The notes below the pieces were generated by a model, which worked only from the letters and a program-made list of their open reading frames with translations, ran no database searches and was not told the origin of the DNA. This document shows positions 16,101 through 23,847 of a DNA stretch of 35,473 nt, one piece after another. A program made the translations under genes and the position numbers. The DNA is taken from contig JAIBCK010000031.1 of assembly GCA_019694215.1 (NCBI GenBank), positions 1 through 35,473 on the forward strand, written 5' to 3'. The DNA is from Thermoflexales bacterium. GTDB lineage: Bacteria > Chloroflexota > Anaerolineae > J036 > Brachytrichaceae. Within the stretch, counting starts at the first letter, position 1; every line of letters starts with the position of its first letter.

Positions 16101-18247
16101 TCGATCGCAGCGACGACCTCAACATCACCGCCTGCACCACGGCGCCCAATGACTGTACGTTGCGCGGGGCGATCAACAAGGTCCACCTGCTGGGCGGAGC
16201 CGGGCTGGCCATCGACTTCGATCCTGCCGTGAGCCAGGTCAATCTCACGGCGTCGCTGCCGCCGATGACCGCGACCGGGACGAGCGTACGGGGCCGCATG
16301 GGCACCGTCATCATCAATGCGGCCGGGAGCTCCAGTGGTGACACGTTTGCGCTGAATGGCAATGAGCAATCCCTCAGCCTGCTCAGCATCGTCAACAGCT
16401 TTGGTTCGGATGTGCGCATCCTGTCCGGCGCGCAAAACGAATTGGACTCGCTCTATCTCGGTGTCACGCCGGCCACGACGAACAATTGCGGGGGGCTCAG
16501 CCGGCAGGGGCAATACGGCATATTTGCCGACCCGGTAAGTTCGAGCGCCAGCTCATTTTGGCTGCACAACAGCGTGATTGGCTGTCACACCGCGCACGGG
16601 GTGCTGCTGTATGGCACCGATGATGCGAAGATCGGCGTCGCACCGGACACCGCCGCGCGCGGCAACCTCATCGGGATCGGGCCGACGGGCGAGCTCTGGC
16701 CCAATGCGGTCGGCATCGCCGTCCTGGCGAACGGCAGCAATGGCGCGCGGCGCAATGCCCTGCGCAACAATGAGATTGCCAATAATCGTTACGCGGGTAT
16801 CTGGCTGTCCGGAACGGGGAGCAATAACATCAACAGCACATCGAGCAACGTGCTGACCAACAACCGCGTTCACCACAATGCATCGGTCAACGGCGCCGGC
16901 GGGGTGTATCTGAGCAACGCATCCTTCCTGAATGGCATCGGTGGAAGCGGGGATGGGGACGCCAATCTCATCTATGGCAATACCGGCAACGGCATCAGCG
17001 TCTATGGCTCCGATGCCAACGGCATCCTCGGCAATGTCATCGGCGCGGTCTACCCGGCGACGATGACGAACAACAGCGGGGATGGCATCCTCCTCTCCGG
17101 GAGCAGCGACAACTGGCTGGGAGGCATCTTCGTCATTCTGGCCGTCTTCGAGCAGGGCAACGTCATCGGCGGCAACACGGGGAATGGCATACACCTCGCG
17201 GATGGCACGCACGGGACCTCCATCACCCGCAACTGGATCGGCGCGCGGCCGGACGGGTGGTTGATCCCCAACGACAACGGCGTGCTGATCGATACCGGCG
17301 CCTACAGCAACACCATCGGCGATGGCACCGTAGACCGCCTCAACGTCATCGGCGGCAATGTCAACAACGGCGTTCGTGTGGTGGGCGCCAACACCCTCAG
17401 CAACTCGATCCGGTTGAATGACATCGGCCTGAGCAGCGCGCTGGCCGCCGGGCCGCTGGCTCCGAGCGGGCCAGCCCCACGCCTGGCCAGCAAGCCGAGC
17501 GCGCCCCTGCTGCGGGCCCTGGCGAACGGAGCATATGGCGTCATGCTGGACGCCAGTTCGCGCAACACGCTGATCTCGGATGGCAATTGGATCGGCAAGA
17601 ATGTGGCCGCCGGCATTGGCATCTTTGGGGACGCCAACCACAACACGATTGGGCCGGGCGACTCGATTTTCGACAACCTGGGGTCAGGGATCGAATTCGG
17701 CGGCCCGGGTACGGCCTGGAACACCGTCATTACGGATAGCGTCTCGCACAACGGTTATGATGGCATCGAGGAATGGGGCGGCGCGCATGATAATCGTTGG
17801 TTGAGCGTCGCAGCCTATGCCAATGGCGGCCTGGGCATCGACAAGGACACCCCGACGGCGCAGTCCAACGTGCCCACCCCGGGTTGGCCGGTGATCACAC
17901 AGGTCATTCGCAGCGCGGGCGATGTCACGCTGATCGGGACCAGCGATGCCTTCTACTTTGGTGCGCTGGGCTCGAACAGCACCCACGTCTACGTCTTCCG
18001 CGATGGCCTTGACATCTCCGGATATGGCGAGGGTCAGACGTATATGGGCGTCGCGGCCGTCGATGCGCAGGGGATCTGGCAAATCACCCTGAGCGAAGGC
18101 GCCGTCCCGCGCTGCTACGCCGCCTACAAGAACTCGGCCGGGTATTTCTGGACGCTCTCGGGCTTTGCATACTACGACTATGGCTCGGAGTTCAGCCCCA
18201 GCACCTGCACACCGCCCAAAGCCTATCTGCCGATCATTGCCCGCTGA
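13103..18247 (+). CDS. Giant secreted protein: BNR/VPS10-like repeats, DUF11, CSLREA and parallel beta-helix
   Basis: The protein has 1714 residues from ATG 13103, with GGGGAGG at 13091-13097. Residues 1-25 are a signal peptide with an ASA-type cleavage site. Residues ~50-125 are Ig/IPT-like (ASPGQMVTVRGQHF). Residues ~165-860 contain sortilin/BNR-type propeller repeats with S/T-x-D/N-x-G-x-x-W cores (TTNGGATW, STNDGASW, SRDKGATW, SDNGGLSW). Residues ~866-990 are a DUF11 repeat (YAITVTNNGP...VLPAGTTFD). Residues ~997-1030 are a CSLREA-type unit (LTVDRSDD...CTLRGAIN). From there to ~1600 runs a right-handed beta-helix rich in N-x-I and G-N-x-I-G turns. The C-terminus is AYLPIIAR, a tail often seen in exported Chloroflexi proteins. 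The likely role is a cell-surface or extracellular adhesin or polysaccharide-binding protein; no catalytic motif is apparent. It stands alone, convergent with the ABC-importer genes. Confidence 0.87.
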   Translation: MNRIAQVGRLSLALGISLSALASATPSTPPARTATAGPGFATQPGSAAEPYLTLDPAQASPGQMVTVRGQHFCPTLTCGPLTLQQDDTPLAADITVDADGSFSATLPAARRYGTHEIAATQQGPDGALRDAKYLIVGRIEAKREKDSEEVREYFPPPPPSNLPSPEAASATAFQPNIGWGGRAVAVDVNPTNVNEAWVATESGGLFKTTNGGATWAHYGNTVQFRMADVKYVTTDGQWVIATSTYDTRSTNQGGILLSTNDGASWYHPASASVSCATAPRASAYGIAVVTSANEVYVGTDCGLAISRDKGATWTHVSNWNPGASPGTYSVIARANGANRIVDICGDYGHRRSLDSGVTWTTTSALLGDCTGAWSHALASSPSEPNVLFAAVNGAGLINCGGALYFDERLYESDNGGLSWTPVIAQYCPNRPALVYTRPSRDGVAGHFDVYFGDGVGMSRQICIAGGPGNRCSSSAWSSVTLSHADPAAMAWGWASNCPLYVVGDGGPSTSTLVSCGAAWTAVGGGNAGFNALQVYEVANQVHPGATDVYFGTQDNSLWASSDSGVSWPYNTCCEGFFLQMARNTASSVGQTLAYAACGPCSNLGSGPYFGGEYLWNNPPGGGGNPVFVAAGVYLQWSVPNAPTNTVSQLYLTTNTGGSWTPVAGATIAQALWGPPRLAGSASNPVALQPIQRAGGGIGLRAVFNTRSGVPSVSGDLLPAGDISIYCMGQGTFICPAVYGVNPTDSNHIIYADKVSSTMKVTRNGGASWTTDWVLTDQLTDHGAKLFSAGGLLQPHFIQWDPTNPNRIFVSTDEAGTIMSLDNGASWGRLKDSTQIINASNFAFDEARGRVIAASYGRGLWILDTTTADVSIQKTAAAVSGAQIRYAITVTNNGPLDLAERVVFTDVLPAGTTFDRLTVPTLVGWSCSTPPVGAGGTVSCINSTGVYSSYGPQVISLVVDSSALADGVSVCNTASVRSDSPDPNMANNASQACTLIRKLTVDRSDDLNITACTTAPNDCTLRGAINKVHLLGGAGLAIDFDPAVSQVNLTASLPPMTATGTSVRGRMGTVIINAAGSSSGDTFALNGNEQSLSLLSIVNSFGSDVRILSGAQNELDSLYLGVTPATTNNCGGLSRQGQYGIFADPVSSSASSFWLHNSVIGCHTAHGVLLYGTDDAKIGVAPDTAARGNLIGIGPTGELWPNAVGIAVLANGSNGARRNALRNNEIANNRYAGIWLSGTGSNNINSTSSNVLTNNRVHHNASVNGAGGVYLSNASFLNGIGGSGDGDANLIYGNTGNGISVYGSDANGILGNVIGAVYPATMTNNSGDGILLSGSSDNWLGGIFVILAVFEQGNVIGGNTGNGIHLADGTHGTSITRNWIGARPDGWLIPNDNGVLIDTGAYSNTIGDGTVDRLNVIGGNVNNGVRVVGANTLSNSIRLNDIGLSSALAAGPLAPSGPAPRLASKPSAPLLRALANGAYGVMLDASSRNTLISDGNWIGKNVAAGIGIFGDANHNTIGPGDSIFDNLGSGIEFGGPGTAWNTVITDSVSHNGYDGIEEWGGAHDNRWLSVAAYANGGLGIDKDTPTAQSNVPTPGWPVITQVIRSAGDVTLIGTSDAFYFGALGSNSTHVYVFRDGLDISGYGEGQTYMGVAAVDAQGIWQITLSEGAVPRCYAAYKNSAGYFWTLSGFAYYDYGSEFSPSTCTPPKAYLPIIAR

Positions 18248-18258
18248 CAACCGGGGGG

Positions 18259-18292
18259 CCCCGGTGGTCCGGCATGAAAGGGACCGCCGGGG
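18259..18292. terminator. Intergenic hairpin between convergent genes
   Basis: CCCCGGTGGTCC (18259-18270) pairs with GGACCGCCGGGG (18281-18292) in a 12-bp stem with one G-U wobble in the plus-strand RNA and a 10-nt loop. It lies between two converging stop codons (18247 and 18301) and probably ends transcription from both sides. Neither side has a clear T tract. Confidence 0.5.
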
Positions 18293-18300
18293 CGCGTTGT

Positions 18301-19233
18301 CTAGCGGCTCTTGCGCGGGTCGAGCGCGTCGCGCAAGCCCTCGCCGAGGTAGTTGACGGCCAGCACAGTGATGAAGATCATCAGGGCGGGCAGCAGCACG
18401 GCGTGGTTGAGGATGCCGATGAAGTCCTTGTACTGAAAGACCAGGCTGCCCCAGGTCGGCCAGTCGGCCTCGAAGCCGACGCCGAGGAACGACAACACGG
18501 ACTCGGTGATGATGGCCCCGCCGACGTTCAACGTGGCCGAGATCACGATGGGCCCCAGCGCGTTGGGCAGGATGTGACGGAACATGATCGCCGCCTCGGA
18601 GACGCCCAACGCATGCGCCGCCTCCACGAAGTCGCGCGCCTTGAGGGACATGAAGGAGCTGCGCACCAGGCGCGCCGTCGTCATCCAGTTCAGCGCGCCG
18701 ATCATGCCCACGACCAGCACAAAGACGCCGAGCTCGCGCCCGAGCGAGACCTTGATCGGCTCCTTGAACAGATAGGTCACCAGCAGCAGCACCGGCACGA
18801 CGGGCAGCGCCTGAAACAGGTCGGTGAAGCGGCTGAGCGCGAAGTCGCGCAGGCCGCCGTAGTAGCCGGCATACGACCCGATCAGCGTGCCGATGATGAT
18901 CGACACGAGCATGGCGAACACGCCCACGGCCAGCGAGATGCGTCCGCCAAAGAGCAGGCGCGCGAGCAGGTCGCGGCCGACGTCGTCGGTGCCGAGCGGC
19001 GCCTTGGGCGAGAACATCTGCACATACCCGTTGAGCGGGTTGGGCTTGATCGGGTTGACGGTGTAGATCATCGGCCCGATCGTCACGATCAGGATCAGCA
19101 CGATGAGCGTGATGAGCGCGACCATGGCCGAGGGATGGCGGCGGAAACGCCGCCAGGCCAGTTCGGTCTGGGTGCGCACCTTGGTTTGATTGGTTGTGCG
19201 CGGGGAGAGGGCGGCCTTGGCGAGGGTGCTCAT
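18301..19233 (-). CDS. ABC peptide/nickel-type importer, permease (DppC/OppC-like)
   Basis: The protein has 310 residues. An N-terminal cytoplasmic stretch (ELAWRRFRRHPSAM) is followed by a first membrane helix, the conserved PLGTDDVGRDLLARLLFGGRISL region typical of DppC/OppC, further membrane helices, and the EAA loop AHALGVSEAAIMFRHILPNA that docks on the ATPase. It ends with LGEGLRDALDPR, the standard tail of this family. It forms the inner-membrane channel together with the permease encoded 3 nt upstream. It is the last gene of the operon; no ATP-binding subunits follow, so they must be encoded elsewhere. Substrate cannot be read from the sequence; oligopeptides are the usual cargo. Confidence 0.92.
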   Translation of the reverse strand: MSTLAKAALSPRTTNQTKVRTQTELAWRRFRRHPSAMVALITLIVLILIVTIGPMIYTVNPIKPNPLNGYVQMFSPKAPLGTDDVGRDLLARLLFGGRISLAVGVFAMLVSIIIGTLIGSYAGYYGGLRDFALSRFTDLFQALPVVPVLLLVTYLFKEPIKVSLGRELGVFVLVVGMIGALNWMTTARLVRSSFMSLKARDFVEAAHALGVSEAAIMFRHILPNALGPIVISATLNVGGAIITESVLSFLGVGFEADWPTWGSLVFQYKDFIGILNHAVLLPALMIFITVLAVNYLGEGLRDALDPRKSR

Positions 19234-19236
19234 GGC

Positions 19237-20196
19237 TCAGGAAAACTTGATGCGCGGATCGAGCAGCCCGTATGCGGCGTCGGCGATGAGCTGACTGCCG
19301 ACGACGAGCACGGCGTAGATGAAGACGACGCCCATCACGACGGGCGTGTCGGAACGCTGGATCGACGACACCAGCAGCTCGCCGATCCCGTTGACGCGGA
19401 AAATCTGCTCGGTGATGATCGCCCCGGTGAAGACGGCCGGCAGGTTGACGGCGATCAGCGTGACAACCGGGATCAGGCTGTTGCGCAGCGCGTGCTTCAC
19501 GATCACCGTCCACTCGCTCAGGCCTTTGGCGCGCGCGGTGCGCACGTAATCGGCGGGCAGGTTGTCCAGCATGGCGCTGCGCATGAAGCGCGTCATCGCC
19601 CCGGCATTGAACAGCGCCAGTACCGCGATGGGCATGATGCTCTGCTTGATCTGCTTGCCCCAGGCCTCGGCGCTGGTCAGCTTGAGGTTGGTGTCGTAGA
19701 TCATCGGCAGCACCCCGAGCTCGACACTGAAGATCAGGATCAGGATGATGCCGGTGAGAAAGGTTGGCAGCGAGATGCCGACCATGGTGAGGAGGCTGAC
19801 CGCGTGGCTGGCCAGCGAGCGGGGTTTGACGGCGGACAGCACGCCCACCGGGATCGCAATCAGCAGGGAGAGCAGGTAGGCCACACCCACCACCATCATC
19901 GTCTGCGGCAGGCGCTGGCCGATCAGCTGGGTCACCGGAATCTTGGCCGCAAACGAGAAGCCCAGATCGCCGCGCACCACCGTCGACGCCCACTTCACGT
20001 AGCGAACCGGCCAGGGCTGATCCAGCCCGAGCTGTTTCTTGATGTTCTCGCGCACCTCGGCAGGCACATCCGGGTTGGCCCCGAATTCGGACATGGGGTC
20101 GCCAGGCGCCAGGGCAAGGATGGCGAAGATGATGAAGCTGATCCCGATCAGGCTCGGAATCGCATACAGGACCTTGCGGATGAAGTGATTGAGCAT
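19237..20196 (-). CDS. ABC peptide/nickel-type importer, permease (DppB/OppB-like)
   Basis: The protein has 319 residues. It begins with the family hallmark FIRKVLYAIPSLIGISFIIF and an LAPGDP segment, followed by a periplasmic loop and five more hydrophobic helices. The EAA loop is ARAKGLSEWTVIVKHALRNS, and the protein ends in the YGLLDPRIKFS tail typical of DppB/OppB. It is the partner of the DppC-like permease, whose start lies 3 nt downstream. It is separated from the upstream binding-protein gene by 66 nt that contain a strong hairpin, so it is probably expressed at a lower level than the binding protein. Confidence 0.93.
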   Translation of the reverse strand: MLNHFIRKVLYAIPSLIGISFIIFAILALAPGDPMSEFGANPDVPAEVRENIKKQLGLDQPWPVRYVKWASTVVRGDLGFSFAAKIPVTQLIGQRLPQTMMVVGVAYLLSLLIAIPVGVLSAVKPRSLASHAVSLLTMVGISLPTFLTGIILILIFSVELGVLPMIYDTNLKLTSAEAWGKQIKQSIMPIAVLALFNAGAMTRFMRSAMLDNLPADYVRTARAKGLSEWTVIVKHALRNSLIPVVTLIAVNLPAVFTGAIITEQIFRVNGIGELLVSSIQRSDTPVVMGVVFIYAVLVVGSQLIADAAYGLLDPRIKFS

Positions 20197-20215
20197 GGCG
20201 CCTGCCGAAGATGAA

Positions 20216-20248
20216 GACAGGGGCGCGCTGGTTGGGCGCGCCCCTGTC
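20216..20248 (-). terminator. Strong hairpin between binding-protein and permease genes
   Basis: A perfect 13-bp inverted repeat (GACAGGGGCGCGC, seven-base loop, GCGCGCCCCTGTC) fills the 66-nt gap after the binding-protein stop codon. There is no T tract. Such structures often protect the upstream mRNA or partially terminate, so that binding protein exceeds permease. That regulatory reading is inference. Confidence 0.6.
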
Positions 20249-20262
20249 CAAGGCTTACGAAC

Positions 20263-22095
20263 CTAGCGGGACCAGTCTGCGATGTCCCACATTTCGGAAT
20301 CCCACGGCGTGCCCTTGACGCCCTTGAGATCCTTGGCCATCGCCGAGACGCGCTTGCGCGCGACGAGCGGCACGACGAAGGCATCCGTCACCAGCAGGTC
20401 ATTCATCTTGACCACGATGTCCTTGCGGGCGGCATCGTCGGCCGCGGCGCGGAGCTGATCGCACAGCTTGTCATACTCGGGGTTGGAGTAGCGGACGTTG
20501 TTGCCCGAGCGCCAACCGTTGGACTTCGCCGAGATCTGGCCGGTGGTGAAGTCACACAGATAGTCGGTCGGGTCCGGCGTCGTGTAGTTGTTGGTGTACA
20601 TCTGCACGTCGTTGAAGAACTTGCCGATGGTGTCGTTGCTGCCGGCATCCGTGCTGAAGAACACCGTCGAGCTCACGTTGAGCAGCTCGGTGTCCACGCC
20701 GATCGCCGCCCAGGCATCCTTGATCAGCGCCTGCTCCTTCTGGCGGAGCGTGTTGGTGCTGGTGAGGAAGGTGACCTTGAGCTTCTTGCCGTCCTTCTCG
20801 CGGATGCCGCCCGCGCCAGCCTTCCAGCCGGCCTCGTCGAGCAGCTTCTTGGCGCCCTCGATGTTGGGCTCGCACTTGCGCAGGCCGCCATACAGCTTGG
20901 AGGGCGAGATGAACGGATCGGTCGTGATCAGTTCGCAGGTCGGATCGCCGGTCTGGCCGTAGAGCTGCTCGGCGATCGTCTTGCGGTCGATCGCCATCGC
21001 CAGCGCCTGGCGCACCTTCTTGTCGGTGAAGAAGGGGTGCGGGCTGCCGACTTCGCCGCGCTTGTCGCCCAGCGCCGCGCTCGGATCGGTCGCGTTGAAC
21101 ATCACGCGCTCGACGTTGGAGGTCGGCGTGTTGACGAGAACGGCCTTGCCGCCGGTCTTGACCAGCTGATCGAGCACCGCCCACTCAACCTGCAGGTTCC
21201 AGGCGTAGTCGGTGTCGCCGGTCTGGAAGGCCGCGCGCGCCGCGCTCGGGGCATCGCCGCCGCCCTTGAAGACCACTTCCTTGAAGAAGGGCTTGTCCGG
21301 GTCGCGGTAGTTCTCGTTCATCACATACGTCACCGTGTCGCCGGACTTGAATTCCTTCAGCTTGAAGGGGCCGGTGCCGACGGGCGCGTTGTTCGCGGCC
21401 TGGCAGGCGCTGTCCTTGGCGGCATTGGCGCCGATGCAGTTGGCGAACTGCTTCTTCTGCAGGATGTAGCCCTGCGTGCTGACGAAGGTGCGATACGGGG
21501 CCGCGCTGGGCTTGTCGAAGGTGATCTTGACCGTCGAGGCATCCACCGCTTCGACCGACTTCAGGCCGGCGAAGGCCGACGCCGTCGAGCAGCCGGTTTC
21601 CTTGTTGGCGCAGTAGTTGTAGGTGAAGACCACGTCATCGGCGGTGAAGGGCGTGCCATCCGACCACTTGACGTCCTTCTTCAGCTTCCACGTGATGGAC
21701 GTCTGGTCCTTGGCGATGCCGCCGTTGGCCAATGTCGGGATCTCGGCCGCAAGCGTGGGTACGGGCGAGCCATCCGGGCCGATCGCGGCCAGGGGCTCGA
21801 GGATCAGGCGCGAGGCGTCGAAGTCCTTGGTCCCGCTCGCCAGGTGGGCGTTGAGGATGGTCGGGGCCTGCCAGTACAGAATCCGCAGGGTGTCGCCGGC
21901 GCCGCGCTTTCCGGCGGGCTTGGCGGGAACTGCCGTGGCCGCGGGGGCAGCCGTGGTCGCGGCGGGTTTGGCGGGGGCGTCGGTGGCCTTGGGGGCCGCG
22001 GTCGGCGCGGTGGGTGCCGTGCTGCCGCAGGCGGCCAAAAGCATGGAAGCCGCCGCAGTCAGACTGCACAACTTAAAGAACCGATACTTGGACAT
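20263..22095 (-). CDS. ABC importer substrate-binding lipoprotein, family 5 (DppA/OppA-like)
   Basis: The start at 22095 is set by GGAGGAG (22101-22107 on the minus strand) 5 nt upstream and by an immediate lipoprotein signal; the frame is open further upstream but without signal features. The protein has 610 residues. The signal peptide ends in the lipobox LLAAC with the lipidated Cys23, followed by an Ala/Pro/Thr-rich linker to about residue 67. The mature part is an SBP_bac_5 protein: TLRILYWQAPTILN, DGSPVPTLAAE, WKLKKDVKWSDGTPFTADDVVFTYN and VRQALAMAIDRKTI are hallmark stretches. It should capture oligopeptides or similar solutes outside the membrane and hand them to the two permeases encoded downstream. 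It is the first gene of the operon. Confidence 0.94.
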   Translation of the reverse strand: MSKYRFFKLCSLTAAASMLLAACGSTAPTAPTAAPKATDAPAKPAATTAAPAATAVPAKPAGKRGAGDTLRILYWQAPTILNAHLASGTKDFDASRLILEPLAAIGPDGSPVPTLAAEIPTLANGGIAKDQTSITWKLKKDVKWSDGTPFTADDVVFTYNYCANKETGCSTASAFAGLKSVEAVDASTVKITFDKPSAAPYRTFVSTQGYILQKKQFANCIGANAAKDSACQAANNAPVGTGPFKLKEFKSGDTVTYVMNENYRDPDKPFFKEVVFKGGGDAPSAARAAFQTGDTDYAWNLQVEWAVLDQLVKTGGKAVLVNTPTSNVERVMFNATDPSAALGDKRGEVGSPHPFFTDKKVRQALAMAIDRKTIAEQLYGQTGDPTCELITTDPFISPSKLYGGLRKCEPNIEGAKKLLDEAGWKAGAGGIREKDGKKLKVTFLTSTNTLRQKEQALIKDAWAAIGVDTELLNVSSTVFFSTDAGSNDTIGKFFNDVQMYTNNYTTPDPTDYLCDFTTGQISAKSNGWRSGNNVRYSNPEYDKLCDQLRAAADDAARKDIVVKMNDLLVTDAFVVPLVARKRVSAMAKDLKGVKGTPWDSEMWDIADWSR

Positions 22096-22276
22096 GTCAT
22101 CTCCTCCTGGTTGAGTGATCCCAGGCCGAAAAAAGACGATCGTCGCGATTGTGTTTCCTGACGGGAAGCGCAGCCAAGACCGAGCCTGGAAATACGCCGA
22201 CCGGATTTGTTGTCCCGAGACACGGGGCTCACACACTCACGACGAACGGCTGACTTGCGGACTGGATTGCAGCGCG

Positions 22277-22309
22277 ATTATAGGGGATGAAATGGGGTTC
22301 CGGCGTCAA
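22277..22309 (-). promoter_or_regulatory. Promoter of the ABC-importer operon
   Basis: On the minus strand a perfect TATAAT (22277-22282) lies about 180 nt upstream of the binding-protein start. A TTGACG (22304-22309) is upstream of it with a 21-nt spacer, longer than the usual 17, so the -35 assignment is weak. It overlaps the stop codon of the kinase gene. The resulting mRNA leader would be ~175 nt. In it I see only a small CCTGG/CCAGG hairpin touching the Shine-Dalgarno and no known riboswitch. Confidence 0.5.
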
Positions 22310-23097
22310 CCTCCCCGCAGCGTGCTGCCGGGTGTCTGGCCGGCCAGGGCGCGCTCGACCGTGCCGGGCACCAGACCAGAGAAGATGACGGCCTCCAGCC
22401 CGGGGTGGGCGCGGCAAAGGGCGAGCATGTCCGCAACCTTGGACGCCATCCCGCCGGTCACGTCGGCGCCACGCGAGCCGCCGACACCGGATCGCAGGGC
22501 CTCCCAGTTGGCCGGGGTGATCACCGGCACGATGTGCTGGTTGGGCCTGCCAAAGTCGGCATACACGCCCTCGGTCTCACCTGCCAGCAGGATGCGCTGC
22601 GGGTGCAGCGTGGCGACGAGGTGGGCGAAGACCTCCTCGGTCGAGACGATCGTGCCGCCGCGCTGTGAGTCGATGGCGACATCGCCCATGACCAGTGGCA
22701 CCAACCCCTGCTTCAGCGCGACCTGGAGCGGGCCGGTGTCCAGATCAACGAGCACGCCGTCGCGGCAGCGCGCGCTGGCCGAGGGGGCAAAGACGATCAC
22801 CGGGACGCCGGCCTCGTGCAACGCGTCCGCGACGATGCGGTTCAGGCGGGCGGCCATGACCGAGACCTCCGCAAAACCGCGCCAGCCCGCGGCGTCATGC
22901 ACGCCGCCGCGGGTGCCATATCGGCGGGCGGCGGTGTGGCCAAAGGAGCCGGACCCATGCCCGAGGACGAGCGGGCCGGGTGCCTGGGCGAGGCCACGGG
23001 CGACCTCCGCGCAGACGCGCTGCAGGACCTTCGGGCGCGGGGTGTTGTCGCGGGTCTTGTCGGTGATGAGCGAGCCGCCCAGCTTGAGAAAACGCAT
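22306..23097 (-). CDS. Isopentenyl phosphate kinase
   Basis: The protein has 263 residues of the amino-acid-kinase fold. N-terminal KLGGSLITDK (5-14) binds phosphate. GHGSGSFGH at 46-54 contains the histidine (H54) that marks isopentenyl phosphate kinases rather than glutamate or carbamate kinases. DVTGGMASKV near residue 215 is the nucleotide-site loop. The enzyme phosphorylates isopentenyl phosphate to isopentenyl diphosphate, the last step of the modified mevalonate route described in archaea and in Roseiflexus. No other isoprenoid genes are nearby. It diverges from upp across only 42 nt. A TAGAAT box 8 nt before the ATG and the lack of a Shine-Dalgarno point to a leaderless mRNA. Confidence 0.9.
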   Translation of the reverse strand: MRFLKLGGSLITDKTRDNTPRPKVLQRVCAEVARGLAQAPGPLVLGHGSGSFGHTAARRYGTRGGVHDAAGWRGFAEVSVMAARLNRIVADALHEAGVPVIVFAPSASARCRDGVLVDLDTGPLQVALKQGLVPLVMGDVAIDSQRGGTIVSTEEVFAHLVATLHPQRILLAGETEGVYADFGRPNQHIVPVITPANWEALRSGVGGSRGADVTGGMASKVADMLALCRAHPGLEAVIFSGLVPGTVERALAGQTPGSTLRGG

Positions 23098-23105
23098 CGT
23101 CGGTC

Positions 23106-23111
23106 ATTCTA
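23106..23111 (-). promoter_or_regulatory. -10 box for isopentenyl phosphate kinase (leaderless)
   Basis: TAGAAT on the minus strand ends 8 nt before the kinase ATG at 23097, so transcription would begin at or next to the start codon. No Shine-Dalgarno is present. It lies between the divergent kinase and upp genes, back to back with the upp -10 box. Confidence 0.5.
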
Positions 23112-23123
23112 AAGGCGCTGCGG

Positions 23124-23129
23124 TAAAAT
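23124..23129 (+). promoter_or_regulatory. -10 box for upp (near-leaderless)
   Basis: TAAAAT lies 10 nt before the upp ATG at 23140, again without a Shine-Dalgarno. The two divergent -10 boxes are only 12 nt apart, so polymerase binding at one should hinder the other. Confidence 0.5.
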
Positions 23130-23139
23130 CCCGCGCGCA

Positions 23140-23766
23140 ATGCCGGAATTGCATGTTTCGACGCATCCCCTGATCCTTCACAAGCTGGCCCTGCTGCGCG
23201 ACGCGACCACCGAGCCCAAGAAGTTTCGCCAGCTCATCCGTGAGATCTCGATGATGATGCTCATCGATGCGACCGTGGATGTGCCGGTCAGCGCGATCAC
23301 GGTCGAGACGCCGATGGGCAGTGCGCCCGGCCATCGCCTGGCCAAGCGGCTTGGGCTGGTCCCGGTGCTGCGGGCGGGGCTGGGGATGGTGGATGGCATC
23401 CTCGAAATGGTGCCCTACGCGCAGGTCTGGCACATCGGCCTGTATCGTGATGAGCGCACGCTGCGGCCGGTCGAGTACTACAACAAGCTGCCCGTCGCGC
23501 CGAGCGTCGACATCTGCCTGCTGCTTGATCCGATGCTGGCGACCGGGGGCAGCGCCTCCGCGACGGTGGACATCCTCAAGCGCTGGGGGGCCAAGCAGAT
23601 CAAGTTTCTCGGCTTGATTGGCGCGCCGGAGGGTGTCGCGCGGCTGCATGGCGATCACCCGGATGTCCCGATTTATCTCGCAGCGCTGGATGAGCGCCTG
23701 AACGAGCGCGGCTACATCGTGCCCGGCCTGGGCGACGCCGGAGACCGGCAGTTTGGCACAGGCTAG
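23140..23766 (+). CDS. upp: Uracil phosphoribosyltransferase
   Basis: The protein has 208 residues, the normal length for UPRT. It converts uracil and PRPP to UMP in pyrimidine salvage. Visible hallmarks are the N-terminal [31 protein letters not shown], the PRPP-binding loop DPMLATGGS at 130-138, and the uracil-binding C-terminus [17 protein letters not shown] at 191-207. The start at ATG 23140 fits the family N-terminus and lies 10 nt after a TAAAAT box. It is followed 81 nt later by the DedA-family gene in the same direction. Confidence 0.97.
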   Translation: MPELHVSTHPLILHKLALLRDATTEPKKFRQLIREISMMMLIDATVDVPVSAITVETPMGSAPGHRLAKRLGLVPVLRAGLGMVDGILEMVPYAQVWHIGLYRDERTLRPVEYYNKLPVAPSVDICLLLDPMLATGGSASATVDILKRWGAKQIKFLGLIGAPEGVARLHGDHPDVPIYLAALDERLNERGYIVPGLGDAGDRQFGTG

Positions 23767-23847
23767 GCGCGGCCGCTTCATCCCAACAACCTGCGCCCGC
23801 TCAGGTCGAGCGCGCGCCAAACACATTCCCTCAGGAATTACGCACCC

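Noticed and set aside
18274-20214. 646-residue plus-strand frame rich in Asp/His/Gln/Arg
   Set aside because: Antisense shadow of the permease genes; composition is typical of GC-rich antisense frames and there is no domain.
17684-20251. 855-residue minus-strand frame overlapping the permease genes and the beta-helix gene
   Set aside because: It is in a different frame from the two clear permeases, has low-complexity Arg/Ala/Gln-rich composition, and is a high-GC shadow.
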